NCBI RefSeq assembly: GCF_024055725.1
Contig: NZ_JAMXMX010000041.1
Span: forward strand, 1-37,486
DNA length: 37,486 nt
Direction: 5' to 3'
Origin: Actinoallomurus spadix
GTDB lineage: Bacteria > Actinomycetota > Actinomycetes > Streptosporangiales > Streptosporangiaceae
Position 1 is the first letter of the stretch; every line of letters begins with the position of its first letter. Below the pieces are notes generated by a model. That model ran no database searches and was not told the origin of the DNA. It saw nothing but the letters and a program-made list of their open reading frames with translations. This document shows, piece after piece, positions 23,417 to 30,678 of this stretch. The position numbers and the translations under genes were made by a program.

Positions 23417-23800
23417 TCAGGCGCCGGGCAGGTAGAGGCAGAACGGGTGGCCGGCCGGGTCGAGGCAGACGCGCACGTGGTCCTGCGGCTGGTACTCCGC
23501 GAGAACGGCGCCCTGGGCGAGCGCGTGCGCGACCGCGGCGCCCAGGTCGTCGACCGCGATGTCCAGGTGGGCCATCATCCGCTGGTGGCCCGGCTCGCCG
23601 GGCCACGCCGGGCGTACATAATCCTCATCGGTCTGGAAGGACAGACCGGCCCCACCGTCGGGCGCGGCCAGCACGACCCACTCGGGTTCGTCCTCCACGG
23701 CCGCCCAGCCGAGCAGCCGCCGGTAGAAGCCGGCGAGCTCCCGCGCGTCGGTCGAGTCCAGGACGACTCCGGTCAGCTTCAGCCGTGGCCTGTCGCTCAT
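23417..23800 (-). CDS. VOC family protein (glyoxalase/bleomycin resistance fold), copy 1
   Basis: 127 residues. LKLTGVVLDSTDARELAGFYRRLLGW opens the first beta-alpha-beta-beta-beta unit; AHLDIAVDDLGAAVAHALAQGA and VCLDPAGHPFCLYL form the second. This is the vicinal oxygen chelate fold, found in glyoxalases, dioxygenases and drug-binding resistance proteins. The ATG at 23800 follows GAGGAGTGCG, a strong ribosome binding site. It is a close paralog of the next gene upstream, with identical length and matching ends (MSDRP...LPGA). Metal ligands cannot be assigned with confidence. The specific substrate is unknown. Confidence 0.88.
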   Translation of the reverse strand: MSDRPRLKLTGVVLDSTDARELAGFYRRLLGWAAVEDEPEWVVLAAPDGGAGLSFQTDEDYVRPAWPGEPGHQRMMAHLDIAVDDLGAAVAHALAQGAVLAEYQPQDHVRVCLDPAGHPFCLYLPGA

Positions 23801-23879
23801 CGCACTCCTCGTACGGGCCGCCGGTCGGCCCAGGGGGACATGATCATGGTTGGACGTGTCCGCGTCGAACGCGTACGGG

Positions 23880-24263
23880 TCAGGCGCCGGGCAGGGCCAG
23901 GCAGAACGGGTGTCCGGCGGGGTCGCGGCAGACCAGGGCGCGCTCCTGGGGCTGGTGCTCCGCGAGGACCGCGCCCTGCTCGATCGCATAGGCGACCGCG
24001 GCGTTCAGGTCGTGGACCCGGATGTCCAGGTGGGCCATCATCCGCTGGTGGTCCGGTTCGGCGGGCCAGGTCGGCGGGACGTACTCCTTGGCCGTCTGGA
24101 AGGACACGCTCGGCCCGCCGCCGGGCGGTTCCAGTTTCACCCAGGCAGGATCGTCGTGGACGGTCTCCCAGCCCAGCAGCCGCCGGTAGAAGCCGGCGAG
24201 CTCCCGCGCGTCGGGCGCGTCCAGGACGAAGCCGATCAGGGACAGCTCGGGCCGGTCGCTCAT
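23880..24263 (-). CDS. VOC family protein, copy 2
   Basis: 127 residues, the same length as copy 1 and alignable without gaps: MSDRPELSLIGFVLDAPDARELAGFYRRLLGW, QRMMAHLDIRVHDLNAAVAYAIEQGAVLAEHQPQ, CRDPAGHPFCLALPGA. About two thirds of residues match copy 1, so this is an older tandem duplication. GAGGGAGCGCC before the ATG is the ribosome binding site. The two copies are separated by 79 nt and lie on the same strand downstream of gltX, from which a hairpin separates them. Confidence 0.88.
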   Translation of the reverse strand: MSDRPELSLIGFVLDAPDARELAGFYRRLLGWETVHDDPAWVKLEPPGGGPSVSFQTAKEYVPPTWPAEPDHQRMMAHLDIRVHDLNAAVAYAIEQGAVLAEHQPQERALVCRDPAGHPFCLALPGA

Positions 24264-24280
24264 GGCGCTCCCTCGGGCGT

Positions 24281-24302
24281 GGACGGTCGTGGTGGACCGT
24301 CC
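24281..24302 (-). terminator. Hairpin between gltX and the VOC pair
   Basis: GGACGGTC (24281-24288) and GACCGTCC (24295-24302) pair perfectly around GTGGTG. On the minus strand it is downstream of gltX and just upstream of VOC copy 2, so it may end the FAH-gltX transcript. Confidence 0.5.
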
Positions 24303-24407
24303 ATGCCCGGTCGGGAGCCCGTCATGCCGCCTCGGGCGGGGCGCCGGTCCCCACCGTGCGCCGGTGGAGACCCTCGGCTACTCCGCCGCGATCCGACGCA
24401 GACCCGG

Positions 24408-25841
24408 TTACTCCGCCGTGAGGCGGTCGAGGGCCGCGCGCACGCGAGTGAGGGTGCGGTCCCGGCCGATGATCTGCAGCGACTCGAACAGCGGCAGGCC
24501 GACCGTACGGCCGGTCACGGCGACGCGGATCGGGGCCTGGGCCTTGCCGAGCTTCAGGCCGTGGCGGGCGCCGATCTCCTCGGCCCGCGCCTTGAGCTCC
24601 TCGGCCGTCCACTCCGCGTCCTGGAACGCCTCCAGCGCGCCCCGGAGGATGTCCGCGGCGGGCTCCTTCATCGCCTTCTTCCACGATGCCTCGTCGATCA
24701 CCGGCTCGTCGAGGAACGCGAAGTCGACCATGGCCGTGATCTCCGACAGCACCGCGACACGCGTCTGGGCGAGCGGCGCGAGCCGGGCGAAGACCTCCGG
24801 GTCGTACCGTTCGGGCGACCACGGGGCGTACGGCTCGCGGAGCCAGGGGGCGCACCGCTCGACGAAGTCCTCGACGGGCAGCGCCCGGATGTACTCGCCG
24901 TTGAACGCGCGCAGCTTCTTGACGTCGAAGAAGGCCGGTGAGGGGTTGACGTCCTCGAGCCGGAACTCCTCCTCGATCACGCTCCACGGGACGATCTCGC
25001 GGTCGCCGGACGGCGCCCAGCCCAGCAGCATGAGGTAGTTGCGCATGGCCTCGGCGAGGAAGCCCTCGGCCTGGTAGTCCTCCAGCGCGACCTTGTCGCG
25101 GCGCTTGGAGAGCTTCTGCCGCTTCTCGTTCACGACGACCGGCACGTGCGCCCAGACCGGCGGCTGCGCGCCGAGCGCCTCCCACAGCAGCTGCTGCTTC
25201 GGCGTGTTGGACAGGTGCTCCTCGGCACGGATGACGTGCGTGATGCCCTGGATCTTGTCGTCGACGACGTTGGCGAGCATGAACAGGACCGAGCCGTCGC
25301 CGCGGGCGATGACGAAGTCCTCGATGTTGGCGTTCTCGAACGTCGGCTTTCCGCGGATCAGGTCGACGACGGTGGTCACGCCCTCGTCCGGGGTGCGGAA
25401 GCGCAGCGCCCGCCCGGGGCCCGCCTCCAGGCCGCGGTCGCGGCAGTGGCCGTCGTAGCCGCGGTAGGAGTCGCCGGTCCGCGCGATCACGTCGTCGCGC
25501 GTGCAGTCGCAGAAGTACGCGCGGCCGTCCGCGCGCAGGCGCTCGACGGCCTGGCGGTGCTCGTCGGCGTTGCCCGACTGGAAGTACGGCCCTTCGTACT
25601 CGTCCTCGTCGATGCCCAGCCAGGCGAGGGCGCGGATGATCCCCTCGATCCACTCCGGGCGGTTGCGGGAGGCGTCGGTGTCCTCGATGCGCAGCACGAG
25701 CGTGCCGCCGTGCTGGCGGGCGAACACCCAGTTGTGCAGCGCGGAACGCGCTCCCCCGACGTGGAACATGCCGGTCGGTGACGGCGCGAACCGGACTCTG
25801 ACGGTGCCGGAGGTGTGCTCCGGGGAAGAAGGGTCAGTCAC
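24408..25841 (-). CDS. gltX: Glutamyl-tRNA synthetase
   Basis: 477 residues from a GTG at 25841. The class I signature is present: [23 protein letters not shown] with the HIGH equivalent HVGG at about 27-30, [23 protein letters not shown], and the KMSKS equivalent KLSKR at about 243-247. It ligates glutamate to tRNA. Actinobacteria generally lack GlnRS, so GltX is expected to charge both tRNA-Glu and tRNA-Gln, with GatCAB amidating the latter. The start overlaps the stop of the fumarylacetoacetate-hydrolase-family gene by 8 nt, so translation is probably coupled. The longer open frame to 25952 lies inside that gene. Confidence 0.95.
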   Translation of the reverse strand: MTDPSSPEHTSGTVRVRFAPSPTGMFHVGGARSALHNWVFARQHGGTLVLRIEDTDASRNRPEWIEGIIRALAWLGIDEDEYEGPYFQSGNADEHRQAVERLRADGRAYFCDCTRDDVIARTGDSYRGYDGHCRDRGLEAGPGRALRFRTPDEGVTTVVDLIRGKPTFENANIEDFVIARGDGSVLFMLANVVDDKIQGITHVIRAEEHLSNTPKQQLLWEALGAQPPVWAHVPVVVNEKRQKLSKRRDKVALEDYQAEGFLAEAMRNYLMLLGWAPSGDREIVPWSVIEEEFRLEDVNPSPAFFDVKKLRAFNGEYIRALPVEDFVERCAPWLREPYAPWSPERYDPEVFARLAPLAQTRVAVLSEITAMVDFAFLDEPVIDEASWKKAMKEPAADILRGALEAFQDAEWTAEELKARAEEIGARHGLKLGKAQAPIRVAVTGRTVGLPLFESLQIIGRDRTLTRVRAALDRLTAE

Positions 25842-26598
25842 GGGACACCACTGTATTGCTGAGCGTGCCGATGTTCTCGATCGCCACGGAGACCTCGTCG
25901 CCGACCTCCAGGGGCCCGACGCCCTCCGGGGTGCCGGTGAGGATGACGTCACCGGGCAGGAGCGTCATGACCTTGCTGACGTACTCGATCAGCTCGGGGA
26001 CGCCGTGCAGGAGTTCCTTGGTACGGGACGACTGCCGCGTCTCGCCGTTCACCGCGGTGGTGATGGCCAGGTCCGACGGGTCGAGCTCCGTCTCGATCCA
26101 CGGGCCGAGCGGGCAGAACGTGTCGAAGCCCTTCGCCCGCGTGTACTGGCCGTCGCGCCGCTGCAGGTCGCGCGCCGTGACGTCGTTGGCGCAGGTGTAG
26201 CCGAGGATGACGTCCGTGGCCCGCGACGCCGGGACGTCGCGGCAGAGCCGGCCGATGACGACGGCGAGCTCGCCCTCGTAGTCGACCCGTTCGGACAGGC
26301 TCGGGTAGGCGATCGTCTCGCGGTGACCGATCACAGCGGTGGACGGCTTCATGAAGATGACCGGCTCGGCGGGCGGCTCGCCGCCCATCTCACGGGCGTG
26401 CTCGGCGTAGTTCTTGCCGATCGCGACGACCTTGCTCGGCAGGATCGGCGCCGTCAGCCGCACGTCCGCCAGGGGCTGGCGTTCTCCGGTGAGCTGGATC
26501 TCACCGAACGGGTGGGCGGCGATGGTGGCGATGGTCTCGTCGTCCTCGACCACGCCGAAGGACAGGCCGCCGTCTTTGGTGAACCTCGCGATACGCAC
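25834..26598 (-). CDS. Fumarylacetoacetate hydrolase family protein
   Basis: 254 residues. The family core is clear: [37 protein letters not shown], then [11 protein letters not shown] with metal-binding glutamates, [26 protein letters not shown] and [22 protein letters not shown]. Such proteins are metal-dependent hydrolases or decarboxylases of beta-keto or acylpyruvate substrates (FAHD1/HpcE-like). The short length and absence of an SH3 N-domain fit the acylpyruvase/oxaloacetate-decarboxylase-like group; the exact substrate is not readable. Its 3' end overlaps gltX, an arrangement common in actinobacteria. Confidence 0.92.
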   Translation of the reverse strand: MRIARFTKDGGLSFGVVEDDETIATIAAHPFGEIQLTGERQPLADVRLTAPILPSKVVAIGKNYAEHAREMGGEPPAEPVIFMKPSTAVIGHRETIAYPSLSERVDYEGELAVVIGRLCRDVPASRATDVILGYTCANDVTARDLQRRDGQYTRAKGFDTFCPLGPWIETELDPSDLAITTAVNGETRQSSRTKELLHGVPELIEYVSKVMTLLPGDVILTGTPEGVGPLEVGDEVSVAIENIGTLSNTVVSRD

Positions 26599-26678
26599 GA
26601 TACGAGGCTATCGACACCGTGACAGTGCGACCGCCCCCGGCCTCGGTCTGACCGGGCCCGGTCGCCGGGATCGGCGGC

Positions 26679-27521
26679 TCAGCCTGCGACGAACGCGCAC
26701 GGCGCGCCGTTGAGACGGCAGCCGGTCGGCATGGACGGCGCGCCGGAACCCCCGAACCGCACCTGCAGGGACGCTCCGGGCGCGATCGGCGGGGACGTCG
26801 CCGTTCCGGTGAGGATCGTCTCCGTTCCGCGCCGCTGCAGCACGGCGTCCCAGGTGTTGCGGATCTCGGCGCCCGGATACGTGAAGGACAGCGTCCAGGA
26901 TCGCATCGGCCGGCTCTCGTGGTTGGTGATCGTGGCGGTGGCCTCGAAGTAACCGGCGTCGCGCTCGACGGTGCGGTACGGGACCTGCGCGACCGGGGCG
27001 GGTGCGCTGTGGGTCGGGGAGGGCGCGCACGGCCCGTGCCCGCAGGGTGCGGGGGCGGTGGACGGCGCCGGGCCGCCGCTCGACGAGCCCAACACGGCCA
27101 CCAGGACACCGATCGCGACCAGCAGCACGCCCGCGCCGGCGACGGCGACGATGGCGAGCCTCCGTGAGACCCCGCCTCCGGTTCCGCGCGGTTTCGCCGG
27201 TGGCCTCGGTGCTCCCGGCGGGAAGGGGACGCCCCGCTCCCCCGGCGCGCCGTACGCTCGCGGCGCCGGCCCCTCCACCGTCGCGGGCGCGCCGTACGGG
27301 TCCGGCGGCGGGACCGGGAGGCCCGCCTCGACGGTCACCGGAACGTCGTGCCGGACGGGAACGCTCTCCTGGACGGTCGCCGGCGGAGTGGGCGGCGGCT
27401 CGGGCGGCGGGACGACCGGCCGCAACTGCACGTCGGTCGCCGGTACGGGCCGCGCGGGGCGCGGGATCTCGTCGGTCGTCCGCAGGTGCGGGAGAACCTC
27501 CCCACCGTCCCGTTCGCCCAC
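26679..27521 (-). CDS. Membrane-anchored protein with Pro-rich cytoplasmic region and CBM2-like C-terminal domain
   Basis: 280 residues from a GTG at 27521. The N-terminal ~115 residues are Pro-rich and probably cytoplasmic. A single membrane segment follows (RRLAIVAVAGAGVLLVAIGVLVAVLG, about 120-146), then a Ser/Pro linker with two close cysteines, and a C-terminal ~90-residue beta domain resembling the cellulose-binding domain CBM2: YFEATATITNHESRPMRSWTLSF, IRNTWDA, GTATSPPIAPGASLQVRFGGSG. The GTG is preferred because GAGGGAGAGGGAGGTG precedes it. An ATG at 27584 would add 21 residues with poorer GC bias and sits 4 nt after a strong hairpin. No catalytic domain is present. Confidence 0.78.
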   Translation of the reverse strand: MGERDGGEVLPHLRTTDEIPRPARPVPATDVQLRPVVPPPEPPPTPPATVQESVPVRHDVPVTVEAGLPVPPPDPYGAPATVEGPAPRAYGAPGERGVPFPPGAPRPPAKPRGTGGGVSRRLAIVAVAGAGVLLVAIGVLVAVLGSSSGGPAPSTAPAPCGHGPCAPSPTHSAPAPVAQVPYRTVERDAGYFEATATITNHESRPMRSWTLSFTYPGAEIRNTWDAVLQRRGTETILTGTATSPPIAPGASLQVRFGGSGAPSMPTGCRLNGAPCAFVAG

Positions 27522-27588
27522 CGTCGTGGCACCTCCCTCTCCCTCAAGGATTTCGACGATCGGCGGGCCGGGTTGGTTCGCCATGTGC

Positions 27589-27626
27589 GCGAGCGCCCGC
27601 ACGATCGGTTTCGTGCGGGCGCTCGC
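27589..27626 (-). terminator. Perfect 16-bp hairpin upstream of the CBM2-like gene
   Basis: GCGAGCGCCCGCACGA (27589-27604) and TCGTGCGGGCGCTCGC (27611-27626) pair perfectly around TCGGTT. On the minus strand it begins 11 nt past the stop of the 65-aa gene and ends 4 nt before the alternative ATG of the CBM2-like gene. It is best read as a terminator or an attenuating structure. Confidence 0.65.
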
Positions 27627-27637
27627 CGAGTGAAGGG

Positions 27638-27835
27638 TTACGGGGACTCGATCGGCCGGCCGAGGGCCCGGCAGGCGGCGAGCCGCTGCTGCCGCTCCAG
27701 CATCGCCGTGATCGACCGGACGGCCTCGGGCCGCCGGCGGCCGACGTCCGCCAGCCAGTCGCCGGCCTCGGCGATCAGCCGCAGCTCGGCGTCGCGGTCG
27801 TACCGCAGCGAGTTCGTACGTCGCTTGGGAACCAT
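27638..27835 (-). CDS. Small hypothetical protein (65 aa)
   Basis: 65 residues starting MVPKRRTNSLRYDRDAELRLIAEAG, basic at the N-terminus and helical throughout, with REAV-like segments (RRRPEAVRSITAMLERQQRLAACRALGRPIESP). There is no signal peptide and no cysteine pair. The ATG at 27835 is preceded by GAGAGG. Four codons upstream, an ATG at 27847 overlaps a TGA in ATGA form, an alternative start that would couple it to a tiny upstream frame. Family and function unrecognised. Codon bias is normal, so a real gene is likely. Confidence 0.55.
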   Translation of the reverse strand: MVPKRRTNSLRYDRDAELRLIAEAGDWLADVGRRRPEAVRSITAMLERQQRLAACRALGRPIESP

Positions 27836-27843
27836 GCGACCTC

Positions 27844-27906
27844 TCATTCGCCGGTGATCTCGTCAAGGAACATGAAGGCGCCGACGAAGGCGACTCCGCC
27901 CGCCAC
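27844..27906 (-). CDS. Possible 20-residue peptide upstream of the 65-aa gene
   Basis: A GTG at 27906 opens a frame reading VAGGVAFVGAFMFLDEITGE that stops at 27844. The stop overlaps the ATG at 27847 of the next frame. The same frame stays open for about 40 more codons upstream (to a TAG near 28026) but without a usual start codon. The peptide is hydrophobic with an acidic end. There is no ribosome binding site before the GTG. Weak evidence. Confidence 0.22.
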   Translation of the reverse strand: MAGGVAFVGAFMFLDEITGE

Positions 27907-28377
27907 CGGCCGGCCATGCGATTGCCGGCGTCCTCCCGTTCCGGCAGGGGCCCGTCGCTTTTCTCGCGGCGACGACGACCTCGGCCGTACGGGGAGAGTG
28001 TGGCGCTTGATGACCTTCGTCCGCTACCGATTTTCCAACCTCGGGTGACTTTCCGGTGTCCCGAAGGCCTCTTCTTCCCAGCGGTGGCGCCAGCGCAACG
28101 CTCTCACCTGCGGAGATCCACGTCAAACGAAATTAGATTCCGAACGGTCGCCGCACTGGAGACGACCGTCACTTGCGATCATGATATTGATCTACAAAGC
28201 GGTTGCATCACGACATACCACTGGAATGTGCAGGCTATTCGCGTGTTCATTTGCACGTGCACGAGCACGTTCCTGATTCGTGCCGCATGCGCCGCCGAAC
28301 CACCCCGCGAACGACACGCCGCGGCCTTCAGGACGCCCCGGCGTGGAGTGGCGCGCGCGGCGAGAGAGGATTCCCCC
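27907..28377. promoter_or_regulatory. Intergenic region upstream of the ABM monooxygenase with inverted repeats
   Basis: About 470 nt with no firm gene, relatively AT-rich from 28125 to 28290. GATCA-TGATAT-TGATC (28177-28192) is an inverted repeat, and TGCACGTGCA (28252-28261) repeats the core of the palindrome at 494-529, flanked here by CGTG/CACG. These are candidate regulator sites for the downstream gene; no promoter hexamers could be fixed. Confidence 0.4.
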
Positions 28378-28734
28378 ATGAGCGTCGTGAAGATCAACGT
28401 GCTGACCGTACCCGAGGCGATGCGGGAGGAGCTGGAGCGCCGGTTCGCCGACCGCGCCGGTCTCGTCGAGAACGCCGAGGGTTTCGAGGGCTTCGAGCTG
28501 CTCCGCCCGGTCGGGGGAACCGACCGCTACTTCGTCTACACACGCTGGCGCAGCGAGGAGGACTTCCAGCGCTGGGCCGAGAGCCGGGCGTTCGCGGAGG
28601 GACACGCCCAGGCCACGGCGGAACGCGGAGAGGGACACGGGCACGGCCACGGACATGGGCACGGCGGCACGGCGGCGACCGGAGCCGAGCTCTGGGCGTT
28701 CGAGGTCGTCGAGCGGGTCACGCCGAAGGAGTGA
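28378..28734 (+). CDS. ABM-domain monooxygenase (HmoA/IsdG-like), His-rich insertion
   Basis: 118 residues. SVVKINVLTVPEAMREELERRFADRAGLVENAEGFEGFELLRP and YFVYTRWRSEEDFQRWAES form a ferredoxin-like antibiotic-biosynthesis-monooxygenase fold. The NAEGFEGFELL stretch and WRSEEDFQRWxxS are typical of the heme-degrading MhuD/IsdG/HmoA-like group. An unusual loop EGHGHGHGHGHGG (about 88-100) of alternating His-Gly could bind metal ions. GAGAGAGGATTCCCCC precedes the ATG at 28378. It would act as a cofactor-poor oxygenase in the cytoplasm, possibly on heme; that substrate is inferred from family resemblance only. Convergent with cimA. Confidence 0.82.
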   Translation: MSVVKINVLTVPEAMREELERRFADRAGLVENAEGFEGFELLRPVGGTDRYFVYTRWRSEEDFQRWAESRAFAEGHAQATAERGEGHGHGHGHGHGGTAATGAELWAFEVVERVTPKE

Positions 28735-28741
28735 CCCGCTC
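28711..28741. terminator. Terminator overlapping the ABM gene stop codon
   Basis: GAGCGGGTCAC (28711-28721) pairs perfectly with GTGACCCGCTC (28731-28741) around a 9-nt loop. The TGA (28732-28734) lies in the right arm. cimA ends only 10 nt further on the other strand, so the hairpin may serve both genes. Confidence 0.65.
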
Positions 28742-28750
28742 GGCCGCGCC

Positions 28751-30322
28751 TCAGGAGACGCCGTATCCGGCGCGGAGGAGGCAGTAGGTCACCGACTCCG
28801 CGAGGGCCTCCCACGAGGCGGCGATGACGTTGTCCTCGACACCGACCGTGCCCCACTCACCGGAGGCGTCACTGGACTCGATGAGGACCCGGGTACGCGC
28901 GTCGGTGCCGTGCGCGCCCTCCAGGATCCGCACCTTGTAGTCGACGAGCTCCAGAGCCGACAGCTCCGGATAGATCCGCTCCAGGGCCAGCCGCAGGGCG
29001 CGGTCCAGGGCGTTGACCGGCCCGTTGCCCTCACCGGTCGCGATGATGCGCTCACCCTTGGCGTGCAGCTTGACCGTCGCCTCGCTGACCATCACACCGT
29101 CGGGCCTGCGCTCGACGATCGTCCGCCAGGACTCCACCTCGAAGTAACGCGTGCGCTCGCCGTCGAGCTCCTCGCGCAGCAGGAGCTCGAACGACGCGTC
29201 CGCCGCCTCGAAGGTGTAACCGGCCGACTCGAGCTCCTTGACCCGCTCCACGACCTGCCGCGCCTTGTCGCCGGACAGTTCGTATCCCAGCTCACGGCCC
29301 TTGAGCTCGACCGACGCCCGGCCCGCCATGCTGGAGATCAGCATGCGCATGTCGTTGCCGACCAGCTCCGGGTCGATGTGCTGGTAGAGCATCGGGTCGA
29401 CCTTCACCGCCGAAGCGTGCAGGCCCGCCTTGTGGGCGAACGCCGACATGCCGACGTACGGCTGCTGAGAACCGGGCGCGATGTTGGTCACCTCGGAGAC
29501 GGCGTGCGCGATCCGCGTCATCTCCCGCAGCTCGACGCCGAGGTCGTAGCCGCGCTTGAGCTGGAGGTTGCCGACGACCGTGAAGAGGTTCGCGTTGCCG
29601 CTGCGCTCGCCGTACCCGTTGGCGCAGCCCTGCACGTGCGTCACCCCGGCGCGTACGGCCGCGAGGGTGTTGGCCACCGCGCAGCCGGTGTCGTCGTGGC
29701 AGTGGATGCCGAGCCGCGCGCCTTCGGCCGCGACCTCGGCGACGACGTCGGCCAGCTCGTCGGGGAGCATCCCGCCGTTGGTGTCGCACAGGGCGATGAC
29801 GTCCGCGCCCGCCTCCGCGGCGGTGCGCACGACCTCCAGGGCGTAGGCGGGGTTCGACCGGTAGCCGTCGAAGAAGTGCTCGGCGTCGAGGAAGACCCTC
29901 TGGCCCTCCGCACGCAGGTGGGAGACGGTGTCGCGGATCATCGCGAGGTTCTCCTCCAGCGTCGTGCGGAGGGCCAGCTCGACGTGCCGGTCGTGACTCT
30001 TGGCGACAAGAGTCACGACCGGCGCGCCGGACTCGCGCAGCGCGGCCACCAGAGGGTCGTCGGCGGCCTTCGCACCGGCCCGGCGGGTCGCGCCGAACGC
30101 GGCGAGCTGCGCGTGCTTGAGATCGAGCTCGGTCCGGGCTCGCCGGAAGAACTCGGTGTCCTTGGGATTGGCCCCGGGCCAGCCGCCCTCGATGAACCCG
30201 ACTCCCAGCTCGTCGAGGCGGCGAGCGATGATCAGCTTGTCCGCCACGGTGAGGTTGAGGCCCTCCTGCTGGGCCCCGTCGCGCAACGTCGTGTCGTAGA
30301 CGTGGAAGCCGTCGTCCCGCAT
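28751..30322 (-). CDS. cimA: (R)-citramalate synthase
   Basis: 523 residues. YDTTLRDGAQQEGLNLTVADKL (about 9-30), the HMGL-like barrel with FIEGGWPGANPKD, HCHDDTGCAVAN metal-binding histidines, GCANGYGERSGNANL, and the C-terminal LeuA-dimer/regulatory domain (about 395-523) identify the citramalate synthase branch rather than isopropylmalate synthase. The GGWPGANPKD motif is diagnostic. It condenses pyruvate and acetyl-CoA to citramalate, the threonine-independent route to isoleucine. AAGGGGATCGACCC is the ribosome binding site. An attenuator leader lies upstream. leuB and ilvE in the same window act later in the pathway. Confidence 0.93.
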   Translation of the reverse strand: MRDDGFHVYDTTLRDGAQQEGLNLTVADKLIIARRLDELGVGFIEGGWPGANPKDTEFFRRARTELDLKHAQLAAFGATRRAGAKAADDPLVAALRESGAPVVTLVAKSHDRHVELALRTTLEENLAMIRDTVSHLRAEGQRVFLDAEHFFDGYRSNPAYALEVVRTAAEAGADVIALCDTNGGMLPDELADVVAEVAAEGARLGIHCHDDTGCAVANTLAAVRAGVTHVQGCANGYGERSGNANLFTVVGNLQLKRGYDLGVELREMTRIAHAVSEVTNIAPGSQQPYVGMSAFAHKAGLHASAVKVDPMLYQHIDPELVGNDMRMLISSMAGRASVELKGRELGYELSGDKARQVVERVKELESAGYTFEAADASFELLLREELDGERTRYFEVESWRTIVERRPDGVMVSEATVKLHAKGERIIATGEGNGPVNALDRALRLALERIYPELSALELVDYKVRILEGAHGTDARTRVLIESSDASGEWGTVGVEDNVIAASWEALAESVTYCLLRAGYGVS

Positions 30323-30364
30323 GGGTCGATCCCCTTGGTAGTCCCGGAATGTTGCCGGCGCCGC

Positions 30365-30397
30365 AAAACAAAATGACCCCTCACGGGACGTGAGAGG
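30365..30397 (-). terminator. Intrinsic terminator of the cimA leader (attenuator)
   Basis: On the minus strand CCTCTCACG (30397-30389), loop TCC, CGTGAGGGG (30385-30377) form a 9-bp stem (one G-U), followed by TCATTTTGTTTTG, a T-rich tract. It lies between the leader peptide stop and cimA, 55 nt before the cimA start, i.e. transcription would stop before cimA. Confidence 0.8.
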
Positions 30398-30421
30398 TCT
30401 GCGCGCCGGCGGAGTGCTCGT

Positions 30422-30466
30422 TCAGGTGCCGGCGCGCCAGCCGATAATGACCAGGCTGTTGCGCAT
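30422..30466 (-). CDS. cimA leader peptide, branched-chain amino acid attenuation
   Basis: A 14-codon frame MRNSLVIIGWRAGT with CTG GTC ATT ATC in a row, i.e. Leu-Val-Ile-Ile, the regulatory codons expected for a branched-chain amino acid attenuator. Its 3' part GCGCGCCGGC (complement of 30428-30437) can pair with 30401-30410, and an intrinsic terminator follows at 30365-30397. Ribosome stalling at codons 5-8 when charged Leu/Val/Ile tRNAs are scarce would disturb the first stem and so the fate of the terminator. A simple antiterminator helix was not found by eye. No strong ribosome binding site is seen, so the leader may be near-leaderless. Confidence 0.78.
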   Translation of the reverse strand: MRNSLVIIGWRAGT

Positions 30467-30678
30467 GATGGCACCGAGTGTGCCACACCCCCGCCGCGAC
30501 GGACACATCGGTCTCGCCATCCGAGACAGAACCCGCCCACCAGCGGTTTCACGATACCCGAGAGCGCGAATCGAACTGACTATCGCCGATTCTCCTGCGC
30601 GCGGTCATCACCATCGACTACCTTCCGTGACTTGCCATGCACTTTACGTTCTGGACGACGGGAGAGGATGATGGGACC

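Noticed and set aside
27844-28026. A full gene in the frame ending at 27844
   Set aside because: The frame is open from about 28023 but has no ATG, GTG or TTG before 27906, so only the short GTG form could be listed, at low confidence.
28177-28192. Iron-box (Fur or IdeR/DtxR) upstream of the ABM gene
   Set aside because: GATCATGATATTGATC is an inverted repeat with some likeness to a Fur box, but arm and centre do not match either consensus well enough to name the regulator.
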